NCBI GenBank assembly: GCA_020853795.1
Contig: JADYYF010000005.1
Coordinates: 1-45,000 of the forward strand
Direction of reading: 5' to 3'
Source of the DNA: Candidatus Zixiibacteriota bacterium
GTDB taxonomy: Bacteria; Zixibacteria; MSB-5A5; CAIYYT01
Length of the DNA: 45,000 nucleotides
A program made the translations under genes and the position numbers. The notes under the pieces are model-generated. The model was not told where the DNA came from, searched no databases, and saw nothing but the letters and a program-made list of their open reading frames with translations. Each line of letters starts with the position of its first letter. Positions within the stretch are counted from its first letter, which is position 1. Below, in pieces: positions 25,774 through 34,636 of the stretch.

Positions 25774-26778
25774 TTGGAATTGCGCCTCGTGCAGCTGCGA
25801 TTGAAGAAGGCGTTTAATCTGTCGCAGGGGAGCGCGGAAACCAAGCAGACGCTGGTCGCGCGCTATGGCAGCGGCCGCGGCGAGGGCTCCTCGTCGATTC
25901 ATTACGGCGTCCCCAGCGCCGAGTGTCTGCAACTGACAAACGACCTGCTGGGGCGGCTGGGTGACAGCCCCGCGCGCGCCTCGCTTGAAAGCCAGGTCGC
26001 CGTCCTCCCGCCGTCCCTGAACGTCAGCCGCTGCGCCATCGAGATGGCCCTGCTCGATCACGACGCGCGCCGCCGCGAGCTCCCCCTCTACCACTTCCTC
26101 GAACTGGATCCGCCCGGCGAAATCGCCAGTTCGGCTACGGTCACGCCCGGCTCCGCTGACGAACTGAAGCGGCAGATGGATGAATTTCGGGAGTTTCGCG
26201 CCCTCAAGCTGAAAGTCGGATTCAAGGATGATCTGCGCTTTGTCGATGAAGTGCTCAAACTGCGCGAAGCACGGTTGCGGCTCGATGCCAACGGCGGCTG
26301 GACGAAATCGGAAGCCATCGCGCGCATCAAGGCCCTGAACGGCTATCCGATCGACTTCTATGAACAGCCCCTGCCACAACCGGCACTGCGCGATCTCGAC
26401 GAGATCAAAACCCGGGCGGAGTGTACCCTGATTCTGGACGAATCCATCAAGACCATCGCCGACATCGAGACCTTCCGCTCCGTCTGCGACGGCATCAACC
26501 TTAAGCTGTCCAAGTGCGGCGGCATCACCCGAGTCATCGAGATGGCGAAACGGGCACGCACGCACGGGCTCAAGTTGCTCTTGGGCTGCATGATCGAATC
26601 AGCGATCGGTATCACCGCGGCCCTGCACCTGGCGTCGCTGTTTGACTACTTCGACCTCGATGCCATCCTGTTGACCGAAGACGACCCGTTCTGGGGCGCG
26701 CATTTTGAATGCGACCGGCTGCTGCTTCCGGGCGGCAGCGGCATCGGCATCGCCAGCGAGGAGACCATTCTTGCCTAA
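25774..26778 (+). CDS. L-Ala-D/L-Glu epimerase (enolase superfamily, YkfB-like)
   Basis: This 334-residue enolase-superfamily enzyme has the muconate-lactonizing subgroup layout: KLKVGF with the acid/base KxK (Lys145/Lys147), LDANGGW (Asp171), YEQPL (Glu197), LDESI (Asp222) and NLKLSKCGG (second Lys region). In this subgroup it converts L-Ala-D-Glu to L-Ala-L-Glu so peptides can be degraded. I place the start at TTG 25774; AGGAGG at 25747-25752 is better spaced for an in-frame CTG at 25759, which would give MADPRLEL and overlap the upstream stop, so a non-standard CTG start is possible. The gene sits between the LD-carboxypeptidase and amidase genes in one operon. Confidence 0.91.
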   Translation: MELRLVQLRLKKAFNLSQGSAETKQTLVARYGSGRGEGSSSIHYGVPSAECLQLTNDLLGRLGDSPARASLESQVAVLPPSLNVSRCAIEMALLDHDARRRELPLYHFLELDPPGEIASSATVTPGSADELKRQMDEFREFRALKLKVGFKDDLRFVDEVLKLREARLRLDANGGWTKSEAIARIKALNGYPIDFYEQPLPQPALRDLDEIKTRAECTLILDESIKTIADIETFRSVCDGINLKLSKCGGITRVIEMAKRARTHGLKLLLGCMIESAIGITAALHLASLFDYFDLDAILLTEDDPFWGAHFECDRLLLPGGSGIGIASEETILA

Positions 26779-28675
26779 GGCGATCGCAACTCATTCTTCA
26801 TCCCGACGCATCGCCGGACTTGCATCGCTCATCGCGTTGCTCTGGCTGGCTGGTACCTCGGCGCAAACGCAGCCTACCCTTAAGATCGATGTCATCTACC
26901 CCACCCAGAACCAGCGCATCGCCGCAGTCGATTCGCAGTTCATCTTTGGCAACGTCACCCCCGGCGCCACGCTAACGATCAACGGCACTTCGGTTCCGGT
27001 CTATTCCAACGGCGCGTTCCTGGCCTTCCTGCCGATTTCCTCGGGGCGCTTCACCTTCCGGCTCGAAGCCGCCTTGGGTGGCCAGAAGAAGACGCACGAG
27101 GTAGCGATCATTGTACCCGAACCCTACCGCATACCGCCGGCCGAGTCGACCGTGATTGTCCCCGGCTACCTGGTGCCGAGCGGCCGACAAACCTGGATGG
27201 AAGGCGACCTCGTCAATTTCGCCTTCCGTGGCACCCCCGGCTTGAAAGCCTATTTTCGCCTCTCGCACGACGAGAGACTGAGCGTAATGACCGAATCTCC
27301 CCCGGCGCCGCAAAGCTACTGGGCACAGGCGCTCTTCGGCGAAGGCGAAGTTCCGGATTCTCTGCTTGTCAAGGGCAGCTTCACCGGAAGCAGTGTGCTG
27401 CAAAGTCGGCACGTCAGCGACTCGCTCACCGTGACTTACTACCTCTGTCGCAGGCCGCTCAAAGACCTCGACAGCAAAGAGCGGGGCTTCAAGAGACAGC
27501 TTGAGACCTGCGGTTGCGTGACGCGCGAAAGCGATGCCGTTCTTACCGTCTGGCCCCAAAACAAAGTCGTCGTCGGTGAATTGAAAGACTCGCTGCAAAC
27601 CTTGCGCGTTGGCCCGCGCAAGGGCTACTTCTCCGTGTTTCAACCGCGCGGCCTGCGCTTCCGCATCACCGGCTTCGCCAATAACTCGTATCGCGCGCGC
27701 CTGGTCGAAGGCCAGGACGTCTGGATCGCCGACACCAGCCTGAAACTGCTTCCGGAGGGAAGCCGTATTCCCGGCGGCGAATTCAGCCTGATCCGCACTC
27801 GCAAGACCGACGGCGGCGTAGTTATCACGCTCAACCCGGGCGCCAAGCTGCCGTTTGATGTCGAATACGACCGCCTCGCCAATCGGCTGTATCTGCGGGT
27901 TTACAACTGCACCTCCAATATCGACTGGGTGCGTTACGACACCAGCGACAGCCTGATCGCCTCGATTCGGTACGACCAACCGCAAACCGGCGTCGTCGAG
28001 CTCGCAATCGATCTCTCGCGCACGCTCTGGGGCTACGACTGCCACTACGATCAAACCCAACTCAACCTGAAACTCGATGACCGACCCCACTTGGACACCG
28101 CTCTCAGCGGGTTGCGCATCGCTGTCGATCCCGGCCATTCGCCCGATCCCGGCGCCATCGGACCGACCGGATTCAAGGAGAAGGACGCCAATCTCCAAAT
28201 CGCGCTGGAACTGCGCAATCTCCTGACCGAGAAAGGCGCCTCGGTGCTGATGACGCGCGAAGGCGACACGCCTTTGGCATTGCACGACCGGGCGCCGCGC
28301 GCCTACGCCTTCAATGCCGATATCTTCGTCTCGGTGCACAACAACGCCCTGCCCGACGGCGTCAATCCCTTCACCAACAACGGCACCTCGTGTTTCTATT
28401 ATCACCCGCAGTCCATGGAACTGGCCGAAACGGTTCACCGCCGCATGGTCGCCGCCACCGGCTACAACGACTACGGCCTCTGGCACGGCAACTTCGCCGT
28501 GATCCGTCCCACCGGCTACCTGTCAATTCTGGTGGAGTGCGCATTCATGATGCTGCCGGAGCATGAGATCGACCTGCAGACGACGGCGTTTCGTCACCGG
28601 ATCGCGCAGGCCATCGCCGACGGCATTTGCGATTTCATTGAACGCGAACGCGCGCGCGCCGCGATCGGGAAGTGA
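26771..28675 (+). CDS. N-acetylmuramoyl-L-alanine amidase (Amidase_3) with N-terminal Ig-like region
   Basis: The product of 634 residues begins at a TTG with GAGGAG seven bases ahead and has a signal peptide (about residues 1-32, ending in GTSAQ). The first 380 or so residues include an Ig-like beta region and AMIN-like strands. The last 190 or so form an Amidase_3 catalytic domain: IAVDPGHSPDPGAIGPTG (first Zn His), GFKEKDANL (Glu ligand), FVSVHNNALPDG (second His) and LVECAFMMLPEHE (catalytic Glu). It hydrolyses the amide linking MurNAc to L-Ala in the periplasm, so it would generate the peptides that the other three enzymes process. It overlaps the epimerase by eight bases. The stop is directly followed by the convergent permease stop, with no spacer. 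Confidence 0.92.
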   Translation: MPKAIATHSSSRRIAGLASLIALLWLAGTSAQTQPTLKIDVIYPTQNQRIAAVDSQFIFGNVTPGATLTINGTSVPVYSNGAFLAFLPISSGRFTFRLEAALGGQKKTHEVAIIVPEPYRIPPAESTVIVPGYLVPSGRQTWMEGDLVNFAFRGTPGLKAYFRLSHDERLSVMTESPPAPQSYWAQALFGEGEVPDSLLVKGSFTGSSVLQSRHVSDSLTVTYYLCRRPLKDLDSKERGFKRQLETCGCVTRESDAVLTVWPQNKVVVGELKDSLQTLRVGPRKGYFSVFQPRGLRFRITGFANNSYRARLVEGQDVWIADTSLKLLPEGSRIPGGEFSLIRTRKTDGGVVITLNPGAKLPFDVEYDRLANRLYLRVYNCTSNIDWVRYDTSDSLIASIRYDQPQTGVVELAIDLSRTLWGYDCHYDQTQLNLKLDDRPHLDTALSGLRIAVDPGHSPDPGAIGPTGFKEKDANLQIALELRNLLTEKGASVLMTREGDTPLALHDRAPRAYAFNADIFVSVHNNALPDGVNPFTNNGTSCFYYHPQSMELAETVHRRMVAATGYNDYGLWHGNFAVIRPTGYLSILVECAFMMLPEHEIDLQTTAFRHRIAQAIADGICDFIERERARAAIGK

Positions 28676-29497
28676 TCAGCCCTTCAATGCGCCGGCAATG
28701 ATCCCCTCGGTGATTCGGCGCGAAAACAGCACAAACAGCACCATCGTCGGTAACGCCGAAATCGTGGCGGCGGCAAACAACTGCGGCAGATTGATGCTCT
28801 GATAACCCTGTAACAGCGCCAGCGCCACCGGCAGGGTGCGCATCGACTCCGATGACGTCAGAATGAAGGGGTAGATGAAGGAATTCCAGTTGACCAGAAA
28901 AACCTGCACGCCCAACACCGCCAGCGCCGGTCGACACAGCGGCATCACCACCCGCCAGATGATCGTCCACTCGCTCGCGCCCTCGATCCGCGCCGCTTCT
29001 TCCATGTCGGCCGGGATTGCGGAAATGTACTGCCGCATCATGAACACGCCCAGCGGCAACACGAGGAACGGCAGGATCAACGCCAGGTACGTGTCGAAAA
29101 TCCCCAGCCAGTTCGCAAGCAGATACATCGGAATGATGACCACGTGCGCCGGAATCATCAGCACCAGGATCACCGACAACATCACCAGCTTCTGGCCGCG
29201 AAACTCGCGCCGCGCCAAGACATAGCCGGCCAGCGTGCAAAACAACAAATTGCCCAGCGTGACCACGGCCGCCACCAGCAGGGAATTCAGCAGCGGGATG
29301 TACAACTGCGACTGCGAGAAGAGGAACGCGTAGTTGGTCAGCGTCCACGTAATTGCGCTCCAGTCGAGAGTCCCCGTTAACGTGAACGCGGTGGAGAATG
29401 AGCCGATCAGCATGTAAACGAACGGCGCCACGAAGACCGCCGCAATCACGAGTGCGATCAGGATTCGCAGGGTTGACTTCAGGGGCTGAGGCTTCAC
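28676..29497 (-). CDS. Sugar ABC transporter permease (MalG-type)
   Basis: The 273-residue protein has about six transmembrane helices and the EAA loop EEAARIEGASEWTIIWRVVM of importer permeases, which contacts the ATPase. MRQYISAIPADMEEAARIEG identifies it with the MalG/CUT1 type. It starts one base after the other permease's stop. It ends next to the amidase stop on the opposite strand, with no terminator between. The sugar is unknown. Confidence 0.93.
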   Translation of the reverse strand: MKPQPLKSTLRILIALVIAAVFVAPFVYMLIGSFSTAFTLTGTLDWSAITWTLTNYAFLFSQSQLYIPLLNSLLVAAVVTLGNLLFCTLAGYVLARREFRGQKLVMLSVILVLMIPAHVVIIPMYLLANWLGIFDTYLALILPFLVLPLGVFMMRQYISAIPADMEEAARIEGASEWTIIWRVVMPLCRPALAVLGVQVFLVNWNSFIYPFILTSSESMRTLPVALALLQGYQSINLPQLFAAATISALPTMVLFVLFSRRITEGIIAGALKG

Positions 29498-29498
29498 G

Positions 29499-30377
29499 TT
29501 ACACCGTCCGCTCCCGGATCAACTTCAACTCCAGCCAGGCGATCAGCGCGATCAGCGCGAAGAGCAGATTGGCCGCTGCTGCGCCATATCCGATGTTAAA
29601 CTTGTGCAGCCCCTCCTCGTACACGAAATAGACGATCGTCATCGTCGAATTCAACGGTCCGCCTTTCGTCATCACGAAAACCTCGACGAAGATCTGAAAC
29701 GACTTGATCGTGTTGAGAATCACGACGAACAAGAGCATCGGTTTGAGGTGCGGCAACGTCACAATCCGAAACCGCTGCCACCACGAGGCCCCCTCCAGCG
29801 CGGCGGCGTCGTACAGCTCGCGCGGAATCGACTGCAGTGCCGCCAGAAACAACAGCATGTAGTAACCGCTCGACATCCAGATATCCATCGCCATGATCGC
29901 CGGCAGCGCCGTCATCTGCGAGAAGAGAAAACCGTGTTCCGGCGCGCTCAAACCGGCCAGTTCGCCGAGCATCTGGATATACCCGCCGCGCGCATACAGC
30001 GAACTGAAAATCAGCGCCACCACGACCAGCGAGACGACCGATGGGAAAAAGTAAACCGATTGAAAGAACCGCCGCGCCGGCAGGTTGGCATTGAGAAACA
30101 ATGCCAGCAGAATCGCGCACGCCGTCGTCACCGGCAGCGTGCCCACCGTGAAGACCACCGTATTCAGGATCGCGCGCAGGAAGACATCGTCGGCAAACAG
30201 CCGGCGGAAATTCTCCGAGCCGACATACGCGAAGTTCCCCGAGAGGAGTTGGTAGTCCGTCAGCGAAACGGCAAACGAAGCGATGATCGGGAAGAGCCAG
30301 AACAGCAGCAGCGTCGCCAGCCACGGCGAGAGAAACAGCAGATCGGTGCGGCGAAAACTCCGTGAATTACCGGCCAT
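29499..30377 (-). CDS. Sugar ABC transporter permease (MalF-type)
   Basis: The 292-residue permease has about six membrane helices (LLFLSPWLATLLLFWLFPI at the N-terminus) and the EAA loop YDAAALEGASWWQRFRIVT, as in CUT1 importers. Its start overlaps the binding protein stop by 11 bases, and MalG-type permease follows after one base. Together with the lipoprotein they form a three-gene importer without an ATPase gene, which is common where one shared ATPase serves several CUT1 systems. Confidence 0.93.
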   Translation of the reverse strand: MAGNSRSFRRTDLLFLSPWLATLLLFWLFPIIASFAVSLTDYQLLSGNFAYVGSENFRRLFADDVFLRAILNTVVFTVGTLPVTTACAILLALFLNANLPARRFFQSVYFFPSVVSLVVVALIFSSLYARGGYIQMLGELAGLSAPEHGFLFSQMTALPAIMAMDIWMSSGYYMLLFLAALQSIPRELYDAAALEGASWWQRFRIVTLPHLKPMLLFVVILNTIKSFQIFVEVFVMTKGGPLNSTMTIVYFVYEEGLHKFNIGYGAAAANLLFALIALIAWLELKLIRERTV

Positions 30378-31605
30378 AACGACGCTGCAACACCTCGCCG
30401 CATTCGCGGTCGATCATCGCGAGCGCCTCGGCGGCGGAGAGTTTCTTGAAAATTGCCTGTTCAAGCCCCCGCTCCAGAATCTCCTCAACCGCCACCCAAT
30501 CCGGGTGCACCGGCGTCGCTCGCGATACCTTCAGCTGCTGCTGAAACACCGCCGCAACCGGCGCCAGCGCCGAGTCTAACGGCAACGGGGAATAACGATT
30601 CACCGGCGTAAAACTCCCCGTCGCCGCTGCGAATTTGCCGTCATTCTCCGGCAGTGTCAAGTGACGCAGCAGTGCCATCGCCAATGCGGGATTTGCACTC
30701 TGCGTATTCACGACCAGGTATTCGCCGCCGACAAACGAGACGCCGACTCCGGTCACCGTGTCGGCCGGCATCGCGGCCACTTCCCACTGCAACGCGGGGC
30801 GATCCTGCCGCAGGCGGCGCACCAGCCACTCTCCGGAAATGACGAAACCGACCTTGCCGGCCACGAAATATTCCTCCAACCGCGCTTGCGTCTCGATCAA
30901 GCCGGCATCGGACAACTGCAAGTAGAATTCCAGACTGCGCAGACCGGCAGAACTGCTGAACTGCGTGGAGGCTTGGTCGACGCCGAAAACTTCGCCGCCG
31001 GCGCTCCAGAAGAAGGGAAGGAACTTCTTGTAAAGCCGATGCCGCTCCGCCGAATTGCTGGCGAAACCAAAAATGTCGTTGCCGAGCGCATCCACCTTGC
31101 GCGCCGCATCCAGCAGCTCCGGCCACGTCCTCGGTACAAATTCCGGCGGATACCCCGCTTGCGCGAGCAATGACTTGTTACAGAACAAGACCCGTGTCCC
31201 CAGCATCCACGGCACGGCATAAGTCCCCCCGGCAAACTCCGCCGGCTCCCACATCAGCAGACTGTCGCGCAGGCCCCCAAGGTAAGGCGTCAAATCCAGC
31301 AATCGCCCGCCCGCCGCGAATTCGGCCACCCAGTCGGAGCCGAGCTCGATCACGTCGGGACCACCGCTGGCGGCCAGTCCGATCGCGATCTTCTCGTGGC
31401 CATCCGCCCAGGTGAGATCGCCCAACTGGACTTTCGCGGCCGCCTTGGCTTCGAAATCCGCCGCCATCCTCGTGACCACCGGCCGCACATCGGGGCTGGT
31501 CCAGAACTGCCACCAGGTCAACTGCTGCGGTCCGCCGGCTTGCTGCGAACACCCGGCCCCCATCAGGCCGATCATGATTAGCAATAAGAGTCGAGACTTC
31601 ATCAT
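30367..31605 (-). CDS. Sugar ABC transporter substrate-binding lipoprotein
   Basis: The 412-residue protein is a family 1 extracellular solute-binding protein. The N-terminus MMKSRLLLLIMIGLMGAGC has a lipobox, so the mature protein is a lipoprotein anchored at the membrane. LTWWQFWTSPDVRPVV, PDVIELGSDWVAEFAAGGRL and the later KVGFVISGEWLVRRL and NPALAMALLRHLT segments match the family. I chose the first of two adjacent ATGs at 31605; a further 13 upstream codons would put charged residues before the signal. It is the first gene of the importer operon. Upstream, towards the next gene, 176 bases carry no obvious terminator. Confidence 0.93.
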   Translation of the reverse strand: MMKSRLLLLIMIGLMGAGCSQQAGGPQQLTWWQFWTSPDVRPVVTRMAADFEAKAAAKVQLGDLTWADGHEKIAIGLAASGGPDVIELGSDWVAEFAAGGRLLDLTPYLGGLRDSLLMWEPAEFAGGTYAVPWMLGTRVLFCNKSLLAQAGYPPEFVPRTWPELLDAARKVDALGNDIFGFASNSAERHRLYKKFLPFFWSAGGEVFGVDQASTQFSSSAGLRSLEFYLQLSDAGLIETQARLEEYFVAGKVGFVISGEWLVRRLRQDRPALQWEVAAMPADTVTGVGVSFVGGEYLVVNTQSANPALAMALLRHLTLPENDGKFAAATGSFTPVNRYSPLPLDSALAPVAAVFQQQLKVSRATPVHPDWVAVEEILERGLEQAIFKKLSAAEALAMIDRECGEVLQRRYGR

Positions 31606-31811
31606 GCCACAACTGTGCCGACTTGCGGCACGCAAATCAACCAAAACACTGTAACTCCGGCGCCAAGTTTTTGTTGACCGCCCTCGCTGGCGCAGCCATG
31701 ATACTCACTGCTTTTGGCAACGACCGAATTCTGAGCGATTAATCATTCCGCCCGGGCACGGCATCCGGCCCTGCGTCGCGATTGCCGTTGTCCGCGGCCA
31801 ACGGAGCGCAC

Positions 31812-32573
31812 TTGCCGCAGTCAAATCTATTGCTCCTGATCTGGGTTCTGCTCGTCGCCGCCGTCGTGTTGTTCTTTACCCTGCGGCCGCGCGCCCTCCG
31901 CCGCGAGCTGCGGATGATCCCCGGCCTCAAAGCCGTTGACGAGGCCATCGGCCGATCGACCGAGCAGGGCCGCCCGATCGTCTTCACGACCGGTTGGGGC
32001 GGTGATATCCAGCGCGCCACGACTATCGCGGCGCTCAATATGCTGCGCCCCGTCGCTGCCCGAGCGGCCAGTTATGGCACCCGTCTGATATTTCCGACAC
32101 ACGACCCGGTGATCGCCGAGGCCGCCCGCGAGATCATCAAGGCTGCCTACGCCGAGCAGGGACATGCCGACCTGTTCCGCGAAGACGATATCGTCTTTGT
32201 GTCGCCCTCGCAATTCGGCTATGCCGCCGGCGTCGACGGCATCGTCTCCCGCGAAAAACCGGGCGCGCTCTTTCTCCTCGGGAGTTTCGAAGGTGAGGCC
32301 CTGATTCTCGCCGAAACCGGCAACATCAACGGCGCCCTGCAAATTGCCGGTACCGACTCGACGATTCAACTGTCGTTTTTCATCGTCGCTTGTGACTACA
32401 CCCTCATCGGCGAGGAGCTGTTTACCGCCTCGGCGTATTTGACCGCCGACGAGAAAGTGCGCGCTTCGATGATCGCACAGGATGCTCTCCGCTTGCTCTT
32501 GGTGGCGCTGCTGTTGTTGTTGCCGGTACTGGCGCTATTCGGCATTAATGGACACCGGAGTCTATTGCCATGA
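31812..32573 (+). CDS. Membrane protein with DUF6754-like soluble domain
   Basis: The 253-residue product has an N-terminal transmembrane helix (LLLLIWVLLVAAVVLFF), an alpha/beta soluble domain (EAIGRSTEQGRPIVFTTGWG, LNMLRPVAARAASYGTRLIF, VFVSPSQFGYAAGVDGIVSR) and a C-terminal hydrophobic segment. The EAIGRSTEQGRP segment recalls DUF6754 family proteins from Chloroflexi and other lineages; this assignment is from memory and not certain. The TTG at 31812 has a GGAG six bases ahead, so I prefer it to a TTG ten codons upstream. It overlaps the following gene as ATGA and begins the operon of unknown membrane proteins. Confidence 0.8.
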   Translation: MPQSNLLLLIWVLLVAAVVLFFTLRPRALRRELRMIPGLKAVDEAIGRSTEQGRPIVFTTGWGGDIQRATTIAALNMLRPVAARAASYGTRLIFPTHDPVIAEAAREIIKAAYAEQGHADLFREDDIVFVSPSQFGYAAGVDGIVSREKPGALFLLGSFEGEALILAETGNINGALQIAGTDSTIQLSFFIVACDYTLIGEELFTASAYLTADEKVRASMIAQDALRLLLVALLLLLPVLALFGINGHRSLLP

Positions 32574-33181
32574 GTGCGCGTTTGGCTGCTATCGTTGCCA
32601 CGATCGTCGGGCTGTTCATGGTCGCGCAATACTTCGTTCAGACCGGCGTCACCGCGACTATCTATCGCACCTTGCTCGACTACTACCAGATCATCTTTGC
32701 CGCGACAATGGTCGTTGGCGGTATTAGCGTGCTCAAGCATCACGCCCTGAGAGCCCGGGCCGGCCGCTCTGCTGCGATCTACAGCGGCTTGACGATTGCC
32801 TCACTGCTGTTCATGGTCATCGCCGCCGCCATCTTCGGCATCGATGCAAATTCGCCGTATCAGTGGGCCTTCAATAATCTGCAAGCCCCACTGCAGGCCA
32901 CCACCTTTTCTTTGCTGGCCTTCTTTGTGGCCTCGGCAGCCTATCGCGGCTTCCGTGTGCGCTCCCGGCCGGCGTTGGTGCTGGCGCTGACGGCGGTGAT
33001 CGTCCTGCTTGGCCGGAATGTCATCGGCGAAACCGTCAGCCGGGTGCTCCCCGATGTCGCCGCCTGGATCTTCAACAACCCCTCCTCGGCCGCCAAACGC
33101 GGGCTCCTGATCGGCGTCGGACTCGGCTCGGTCGCCACCGCCTTGCGCGTAATCCTCGGCGTCGAACGGAGCTACAGTTGA
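32570..33181 (+). CDS. Polytopic membrane protein of unknown function
   Basis: The 203-residue protein has about six hydrophobic helices (for example LAAIVATIVGLFMVAQYFV, IIFAATMVVGGISVL, LTIASLLFMVIAAAIFG, LVLALTAVIVLLG and the last, GLLIGVGLGSVATAL). SPYQWAFNNLQAPLQATTFSLLAF is the most distinctive part, with polar residues between helices. I cannot name a family. It overlaps the DUF6754-like gene by four bases and precedes an alpha/beta membrane-anchored gene by seven, so all are coexpressed. The pattern suggests a membrane subunit of a complex. Confidence 0.8.
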   Translation: MSARLAAIVATIVGLFMVAQYFVQTGVTATIYRTLLDYYQIIFAATMVVGGISVLKHHALRARAGRSAAIYSGLTIASLLFMVIAAAIFGIDANSPYQWAFNNLQAPLQATTFSLLAFFVASAAYRGFRVRSRPALVLALTAVIVLLGRNVIGETVSRVLPDVAAWIFNNPSSAAKRGLLIGVGLGSVATALRVILGVERSYS

Positions 33182-33188
33182 GGCAATC

Positions 33189-34007
33189 ATGACCAAACCG
33201 AGCGGCCGCCAAATCGTCTTCCTCGTCGTCGCCCTCGCCGTCACGTTGCCGGTGCTGCTGCAATTGCACCCGGCGAATGAGCCGTCCGACGAAACTCGCA
33301 ACTTCTTTGCCGCGATTGACTCGTTGCCGGCCGGCGCGACCATCCTGGTTTCCTTCGATTTCGAGGCCTCGGCCTACGCCGAAATTAAACCGCTTGGCGA
33401 TGCGTTGGTGCGGCACGCATTTGCGCGCAACGTCCGCATCCTCGGGCTGTCACTCTTTGCCGAAGGCACCGCCCTCGGCGCGCAATTGCTGCAATCCGCC
33501 GCTGATGAAGCCGGCAAAACGTACGGCGTCGACTACGCTTTCCTCGGCTTTCGCCCGCAATTTCGCTCGGCAATCCTCGCTCTGGCCGATACTATCACCA
33601 AGGAGTTTCCCAGCGATTACTACGGCCGAAGATCCGCAGGACTGCCGTTATTGCGCGAAGTCGTCAACTACGACAACCTGGCTTTTGTCGTCTCGCTCGC
33701 CGATGGCTCGATGCCGACCTATTGGGTCGAACACGCCGTGCTCCCTTACAAAGTTCGTCTCCTGACGATGTTGACCGCAACCATGGCGACCTCGTTTTCA
33801 CCCTATATCTCTTCGGGACAGATTGTGGCCCTGGCGTCGGGACTCAAGGGCGCCGCTGAATACGAAACCCTCCTGAAACAACCGGCCGCAGGGGCGCGCG
33901 GCATGTTTGCACTCTCCGTCGCCCAAATTGTAATCGTCCTGATTATCGTTGCCGGCAACGTCGCCGATCGTCGACGTCGAAGCACATCGCCGGAAGCAGG
34001 GAACTGA
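33189..34007 (+). CDS. Bitopic membrane protein with alpha/beta domain, unknown function
   Basis: This 272-residue protein has an N-terminal helix (IVFLVVALAVTLPVLLQL), a soluble region with alternating strands and helices (ATILVSFDFEASAYAEIKPLG, RNVRILGLSLFAEGTALGAQLLQ, VDYAFLGFRPQF) and a C-terminal helix (FALSVAQIVIVLIIVAGNVA). Its topology resembles that of the DUF6754-like protein two genes upstream, with a soluble alpha/beta domain held between terminal helices. TYWVEHAVLPYKVRLLTMLTA is a conserved-looking segment near the end. The first base of the next gene overlaps its stop. Confidence 0.78.
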   Translation: MTKPSGRQIVFLVVALAVTLPVLLQLHPANEPSDETRNFFAAIDSLPAGATILVSFDFEASAYAEIKPLGDALVRHAFARNVRILGLSLFAEGTALGAQLLQSAADEAGKTYGVDYAFLGFRPQFRSAILALADTITKEFPSDYYGRRSAGLPLLREVVNYDNLAFVVSLADGSMPTYWVEHAVLPYKVRLLTMLTATMATSFSPYISSGQIVALASGLKGAAEYETLLKQPAAGARGMFALSVAQIVIVLIIVAGNVADRRRRSTSPEAGN

Positions 34008-34636
34008 TGGACTGGGCCACCCTCGCAGCCGCCGCGGCAACGATCGCGATCCTTTCATTCCTATATCGCGACAACCCTCTCTATCGTGCGGCCGAACACA
34101 TCCTGATTGGCCTTTCCGTCGGCTTCACCGTCGTGTTGTTGTGGACTTCCGTGCTGCGCCCGAAACTGCTGTTGCCGTTATTTGGACAGGGAAATCTCTG
34201 GTCGTTGATTCCCCTGGCCTTAAGCCTGCTGATGCTGCTCCGCTTGCGCTCCGCCTGGGTCGGCTTGAGCAGACCAGTAATTGCGCTGGTCATCGGCGCT
34301 GGCGCCGGACTCTCGATCCCTGCCATGCTCGATGCGCGCATCCTCAAGCAGATGACGGCAACAATCGCCCCCTTCGCCGCCATCGGCGCAGCTCCCGGCA
34401 CCGATTGGGGGCTGCTGATTGACGCATCGGTGGGACTGATCGGCTGTTTGAGCGTGATGGTGTATTTCTTCTACACCCGCAGTAACCGCGGCCTCGCTCG
34501 CTGGGGCAGCAATGTCGGCGTATATTTCCTGATGATCTTCTTTGGCGCAACTTTTGGCTATACGGTGACCTCGCGCATCACTTTGCTGATCGGCCGGATC
34601 GAATTCCTGCTGGGGGACTTCCTGAAACTGCTATGA
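34007..34636 (+). CDS. Polytopic membrane protein of unknown function
   Basis: The 209-residue protein is mostly hydrophobic with six or seven helices, beginning WATLAAAAATIAILSFL and including LIGLSVGFTVVLLWTSVL, LVIGAGAGLSIPAML and YFLMIFFGATFGYTV. The ENPLYRAAEHI-type stretch (here DNPLYRAAEHILIGLSVG) and the terminal LIGRIEFLLGDFLKLL are notable. I do not recognise the family. It is the fourth gene of the membrane module, overlapped at its 3' end by the 41-residue zinc-ribbon gene. Confidence 0.78.
   Translation: MDWATLAAAAATIAILSFLYRDNPLYRAAEHILIGLSVGFTVVLLWTSVLRPKLLLPLFGQGNLWSLIPLALSLLMLLRLRSAWVGLSRPVIALVIGAGAGLSIPAMLDARILKQMTATIAPFAAIGAAPGTDWGLLIDASVGLIGCLSVMVYFFYTRSNRGLARWGSNVGVYFLMIFFGATFGYTVTSRITLLIGRIEFLLGDFLKLL

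Noticed and set aside
26972-28486. Minus-strand open frame of 504 codons opposite the amidase gene
   Set aside because: The amidase domain is unmistakable on the plus strand; the antisense product is low-complexity and lacks a ribosome binding site.
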